This document shows, in pieces, positions 7,009 through 10,293 of a DNA stretch of 10,293 bases. Made by a program: the position numbers and the translations under genes. Under the pieces are notes generated by a model. That model had not been told where the DNA came from, made no database searches, and worked only from the letters and a program-made list of their open reading frames with translations. Position 1 is the first letter of the stretch, and every line of letters starts with the position of its first letter. Source of the stretch: a candidate division SR1 bacterium (GTDB taxonomy: Bacteria > Patescibacteriota > Gracilibacteria > Absconditabacterales > Absconditicoccaceae); the NCBI GenBank assembly GCA_025997135.1, contig BNUE01000037.1:1-10293 (forward strand), written 5' to 3'.

Positions 7009-7830
7009 CTATTCTTCAGTATTTTCTTCTTTTTTTACAGTCTTCTTAGCTGGAGCTTTCTTCACAGTTTTTGGAGCAAATTCTGGCTTTGTTTCAGTTT
7101 CTTCTTCTTTTTTAGCTTCAGTTTTTTCTTCACTAGCACCAGTAGCCACCTTTGGAGTCCTCAGTCCCTCAAAATACTCTGCATGCTTGTAAGAAGCCAA
7201 AGCTTTGATAGTTGCGAGAGCATTATTTAATTTATTATTTGATCCGATCATTTTAGACAACATATTTGAGTATCCAGCCAATTCTAGAACTGAACGAATT
7301 GAAGAGCCAGCTTTAAGTCCAGTACCCTCAGATGCAGGCAACAGACGAACTATCGCTGCTTTATACTTTAACTCCAAGATATATGGTACAGTATCACCTT
7401 TTGCGATAGGCACCTGAAACATAGTTTTATACGCTTCATTTGTAGCTTTAGCCACTGCTCCTGCCACATCATTACCTTTTGCGACACCTAGTCATATTTT
7501 ACCTTTTTTATTTCCGACCAAAACTGTAGCTCTAAAAGACATTCTCCTACCTCCAGTCGTAACCCTAGTCACCCTGCGGACTTCGAGCAAAAGTTCGTCA
7601 AACTCTTTTTTTGGTTTGTCTCTCTTGTCTCCTCTATCTCTGCGATCTCCACGACCTCATCTATCATTTCATCATTTCCCTCATCTCGAAAATCTCTTTT
7701 CCCCTCATTGATCAGGAGATTGAGCTTCAGATACTGGTGCAGTAGTCGTTTCTGACGAAGTTTCAACTGGTGTTTCTACAGATGTAGCTTCAGTAGTTTC
7801 TTCTGTTGTAATGTTTTCTTCTGGTGTCAT
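7009..7830 (-). CDS. rpsE: 30S ribosomal protein S5 with charged N- and C-terminal extensions
   Basis: S5 is a small-subunit protein at the mRNA entry site, involved in decoding accuracy. The protein has 273 residues against about 165 in E. coli. The core spans about residues 77-215: [35 protein letters not shown], then [21 protein letters not shown] and [17 protein letters not shown], all clear S5 signatures. Residues 1-45 are acidic and Thr-rich. Residues 43-76 are basic and Gly/Arg-rich ([16 protein letters not shown]). The tail from about 231 alternates Glu and Lys and ends with [11 protein letters not shown] plus an acidic end. Six TGA glycines occur (7705, 7681, 7672, 7669, 7657, 7492), five of them in the Gly/Arg tract, including a tandem TGA-TGA. 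The start ATG 7828-7830 follows a good promoter, and the stop is TAG. It is a single-gene unit, not flanked by rplR or other spc-operon genes as in most bacteria. Confidence 0.95.
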
Positions 7831-7857
7831 ACCAAGACAAAAAATAATATAAATCTG

Positions 7858-7873
7858 AATTCTAATAAGAATT
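7858..7873 (-). other. Short hairpin at the 5' end of the predicted rpsE leader
   Basis: On the minus strand AATTCT and AGAATT form a perfect 6-bp stem with a 4-base loop. The predicted start of transcription is near 7876, so the stem would sit almost at the 5' end of the mRNA and might protect it from 5' decay. The stem is pure AT except for two G-C pairs, so chance occurrence is plausible. Confidence 0.25.
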
Positions 7874-7882
7874 GTATTTCGC

Positions 7883-7910
7883 ATAATATTGATTTACTCT
7901 TAATTTTCAA
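7883..7910 (-). promoter_or_regulatory. Predicted rpsE promoter
   Basis: On the minus strand, TTGAAA (7905-7910) and TATTAT (7883-7888) are separated by 16 bases. This predicts a start near 7876 and a leader of about 46 bases. It lies in the 114-base gap after the upstream 722-residue gene, showing that rpsE is probably transcribed on its own. Confidence 0.6.
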
Positions 7911-7944
7911 GGGGAAATAGTTGATTATTTACTCTCATCTAGTT

Positions 7945-10113
7945 TTATCCAGGTATCAAGTACCTTTTATTATAATAAGTGATGTGTTTTCGTGTTCATC
8001 TGAGCCAAAGGAGGTCTTCCATACTAAATTCAAAATTCTTTTTTTTGCTGAAATTTTGCCAATTTTTTCGTAAAAGATCTAGAAAATCTTTATTATCATC
8101 AATTCCGCAAAGGACATCGAAAGCTGGACCAAATTCATCGATAAGGCTCATAATTATAGTTTGTAGCTCGGGGATCAGCTCAGGCTCTATCCTTATAATC
8201 TCTCATAAAAAAGTGCTCGACAACAGATAAAATTCGCTCAGCTTTTTTTCTTTTTTATTCTGAGTGATAAAGTAGTGATAAGATAGCATAAAACCTGGCA
8301 AAAGCTCTTTTATCTCTGCCAAAATCTGAAGGATAACTGTGTCACTATATCTATTTTGATACTTCTGCAGCGGAAATCTGGACATAAAATTTCTCATAAT
8401 TCGCCAATCAATAGAGTACATAGAGTCTTTTAGACGAGTCAGATCATCATCTGTGATGAATTTTGGCAGTCGAGAAATATCTACATTTAGCCAAAAAGGA
8501 GCAAAAAAATCTGATACAAACTGGTCTTTTGGCTTTTTTATCATCGTAGAAATATCCTTCCCAAATTTAGCCTGAAACCATTTGAGAATTGATGGAGTTT
8601 TGAGGTGCAATTTACCAACTTGAGGGTTTATATCTGAAAATAGTACGATTACAGCTTCCTGAAAATATGACTTTTTGAGGAAAGGCGAAATTGGAATTTG
8701 TGGAATTTTTTGTCCCAGTGAAATATAAAATTTTTCCTTACCTTTTCTGATAGCTTTATGTGTATAGCTATAAAAATATGTATTTCGAGAGTAGAAAAAC
8801 TGTAAACGTGAGTAAAAATTAGCATCTGAAATCGAGTTTTTTTCGTTTAATTTCAGAGCCTCTATCTGTTCAATTAGTCCAGATTTAAAAAATCTAAGAT
8901 AAAAAGTATCGGCTTTATCTATGGTAAATCATCCAGTGTAGGTGATATAAAAATTTAAGAGTTGTTCCATTATCATCGATTCTTTTTTAATTCGCTGAGG
9001 GATCTTGAGGTCGTTAAAGCTAGCTGATGAAGATGATGTCTTAATCTCAGATAAAGTTTCATGAAACTCTTCTAATTCCTCCTCTTGTTCGTCATCTACT
9101 TTTTTTTGGTAGGTTATGTCTATAAAATCTCTAATTCCATCGAAATATCACTTTTTAAAAATCTGAGGATCCATCAAATAATCGAGTAAACGTTCGACAG
9201 TTGTATCGTCTTTGGTACTATTTGTCAAGTGTTTTTTGACTATTTTTTTGTCATACATTTGATTAACAATTGTAGATACTAGGTCATGAGGGTCATTATT
9301 GGCGAAAAAATACTTAATCTGAATATCTGCAGGTGCAATATCGAAAAAGATGGCTTCTTCTGGCTGAGAGAGTGAAGTCTTGAATTTCGTCTGAGAATAA
9401 GATGCCAAAAATAATTTCTGAAGTGATGAACTAGAATCTCCAAATAGTCGCTTTTCAAATGAGGATTCTTCAGATTGTGACTCGAAATATTTATTTAAAC
9501 GGCGATAATAATTAAACATTAAGAAAAAAATATCCAATTCCTTGAGAAGTCTGATTTTTAGCTCTCTGAACTGTTTTGCAGAAGTTTTATGATTTAACTG
9601 TACAGTTACTAGCTCAAAAAACGAGAAAAATAAGTCGACAAACCAGTTGAAATCTCATTCTTTTGACAGCTGTGGGAAAACCTTAATTCTGCTGGCAAAT
9701 ATAAAACTAATCAAATAAAAACTATACAAACAGTCTATAAAAAGCTGATCTTCATCTTGATTGAAATGCTCCTCTAGAATAAGTGCTATCGCAAAAACTA
9801 GTGAATTAGCTGTATTAGCTATGTTATAAAATTTATAGCCATTGAAATTTGCGGCAGCTAAATATCAGTAGTAAGTATCTATAGTTTTAGGCGTGATGCG
9901 TTTCTCTTCGTTCCCTAATCATATTTTTATATCGAAAACATTTATCCCTGTATCGAACATATTGAGTTTATAGTTCTCAGTCATCCTCTTATGAATGATC
10001 GAAAAAAACTCTCTAGCTGCTATAAAAGAGATAAACATAGACGCAGGGTTGATGTCGTGTTCTCCTATGTGATCTGGGAAATAAGACAGAAGGATTCTTT
10101 TGTACAATTGCAT
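7945..10113 (-). CDS. Hypothetical protein, 722 residues, unknown family
   Basis: I do not recognise this protein. It is the largest gene in the window: ATG 10111-10113 to TAA 7945-7947, with no TAA or TAG over 722 codons. Seven TGA glycines occur at 9919, 9865, 9655, 9148, 8929, 8203 and 7996. The composition is rich in Phe, Tyr, Lys, Ile and Leu. Residues 1-330 and 370-722 look like two helical, globular halves joined by an acidic and Ser-rich linker at about 330-365 (EQEEELEEF, then SSSSAS). Hydrophobic stretches such as FVDLFFSFFELV are too short and interrupted to call membrane spans with confidence, and there is no signal peptide. No Walker, nuclease, protease or methyltransferase motif is apparent. 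A promoter directly before the start predicts an almost leaderless transcript. It may be a lineage-restricted scaffold or regulatory protein, but that is speculation. Confidence 0.85.
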
Positions 10114-10123
10114 AATGCGAATT

Positions 10124-10151
10124 ATGATACGATTTTTTTTATGCTTTTCAA
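10124..10151 (-). promoter_or_regulatory. Predicted promoter of the 722-residue unknown, near-leaderless
   Basis: On the minus strand, TTGAAA (10146-10151) and TATCAT (10124-10129) are separated by 16 bases. Transcription would start near 10117, only about four bases before the ATG at 10113. This implies a leaderless or nearly leaderless mRNA, in keeping with the absent Shine-Dalgarno. Confidence 0.55.
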
Positions 10152-10152
10152 G

Positions 10153-10161
10153 TGATATAAT
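10153..10161 (+). promoter_or_regulatory. Extended -10 promoter on the plus strand
   Basis: TGATATAAT is a perfect extended -10 element (TG, one base, TATAAT), which can work without a -35 box. It abuts the -35 box of the minus-strand promoter, giving back-to-back promoters. Transcription would begin near 10168. Confidence 0.45.
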
Positions 10162-10167
10162 TTTCGC

Positions 10168-10293
10168 AGACTAATTTTCAAGCAAAATGCACCACAGAGG
10201 CAAACTCAGTAGATAAGAACTAGATTTCTCAATTTTGATACTTTTTAAACAAGTTTTCAGCACTTTCATAACCTAGAATTTTTCTAGGTTTTT
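10168..10293 (+). ncRNA. Candidate small RNA or attenuated leader
   Basis: Between a perfect extended -10 box and a strong hairpin terminator lies about 125 bases of plus-strand sequence without a convincing gene. It matches no RNA family I know (not tRNA, SRP RNA, tmRNA or RNase P). It contains one very short frame, ATG 10187 to TAA 10216, of nine residues (MHHRGKLSR). It could be a small RNA, or the leader of a plus-strand gene beyond the window with the hairpin acting as attenuator. This is inferred only from the bracketing signals. Confidence 0.3.
10270..10293 (+). terminator. Intrinsic terminator on the plus strand, T-tract cut by window end
   Basis: AACCTAGAA (10270-10278) and TTCTAGGTT (10282-10290) form a perfect 9-bp stem with a 3-base loop, followed by Ts to the end of the window. 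No plus-strand coding sequence precedes it; it ends either a small RNA or an attenuated leader. On the minus strand no T-tract follows the stem. Confidence 0.65.

Noticed and set aside
6988..7230. Phe-rich plus-strand open frame opposite rpsE
   Set aside because: It is the antisense shadow of the Lys/Glu-rich tail of S5, whose identity is certain.
10171..10269. Minus-strand 32-residue open frame (MKVLKTCLKS...)
   Set aside because: It is short, has no ribosome binding site or promoter of its own, resembles nothing, and overlaps the candidate plus-strand RNA. Chance is the simpler explanation.
1..10293. Window full of pseudogenes or frameshifted genes
   Set aside because: Under the standard code every gene is interrupted, but all interruptions are TGA, never TAA or TAG, and the frame is kept across each one. 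Recoding explains this fully.
1..10293. UGA as tryptophan (code 4) or selenocysteine
   Set aside because: UGA sites fall on family glycines, not Trp or Cys, and UGG occurs normally for Trp. No selenocysteine insertion hairpins are needed for 43 sites.

Overview
Organism. The window is AT-rich and reads cleanly only if UGA is translated as glycine (genetic code 25). Every protein gene contains in-frame TGA codons, I counted 43 in eight genes. Many fall on glycines that are nearly invariant in known families: the SAM-binding loop of a methyltransferase, the phosphate-binding loop of AMP phosphorylase, the DEIGTP segment of glycyl-tRNA synthetase and the GTG region neighbours of S5. None of the seven visible gene ends uses TGA (three TAA, four with TAG or TAA as listed per gene). 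Code 25 is known from the candidate phyla Absconditabacteria (SR1) and Gracilibacteria (BD1-5) of the Candidate Phyla Radiation. An AMP phosphorylase favours Absconditabacteria slightly, but this is an inference. A standard-code ORF finder breaks every gene here into pieces.

Layout. 1-653 (-): 5' part of an AMP phosphorylase, cut by the window edge. 752-1885 (-): AAA ATPase with a DUF4143/PD-(D/E)XK-like C-terminus. 1957-2005: nested palindrome including a perfect 44-bp inverted repeat. 2023-4134 (-): ribonuclease J with a long disordered N-terminal extension and an apparently missing metal-ligand histidine. 4191-4739 (+): small class I O-methyltransferase, divergent from RNase J. 4740-4854: convergent gap with a consensus-like orphan promoter. 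4855-6306 (-): glycyl-tRNA synthetase, the enzyme expected to charge the UGA-reading tRNA-Gly. 6483-6950 (+): unrecognised 155-residue protein behind a near-perfect sigma70-type promoter. 6963-7002: bidirectional terminator. 7009-7830 (-): ribosomal protein S5 with long charged tails. 7945-10113 (-): unrecognised 722-residue protein. 10124-10293: back-to-back promoters and a plus-strand hairpin terminator that together outline a possible small RNA or an attenuated leader.

How it works together. Most genes are separate transcription units with their own promoters (pattern TTGNNN, 16 or 17 bases, TATNNT), not an operon. The theme is housekeeping: nucleotide salvage, RNA decay, aminoacylation and the ribosome, with two lineage-specific unknowns. 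No start codon has a Shine-Dalgarno sequence. There is no gene-free stretch over 300 bases, and I see no tRNA, rRNA, CRISPR array or insertion sequence.
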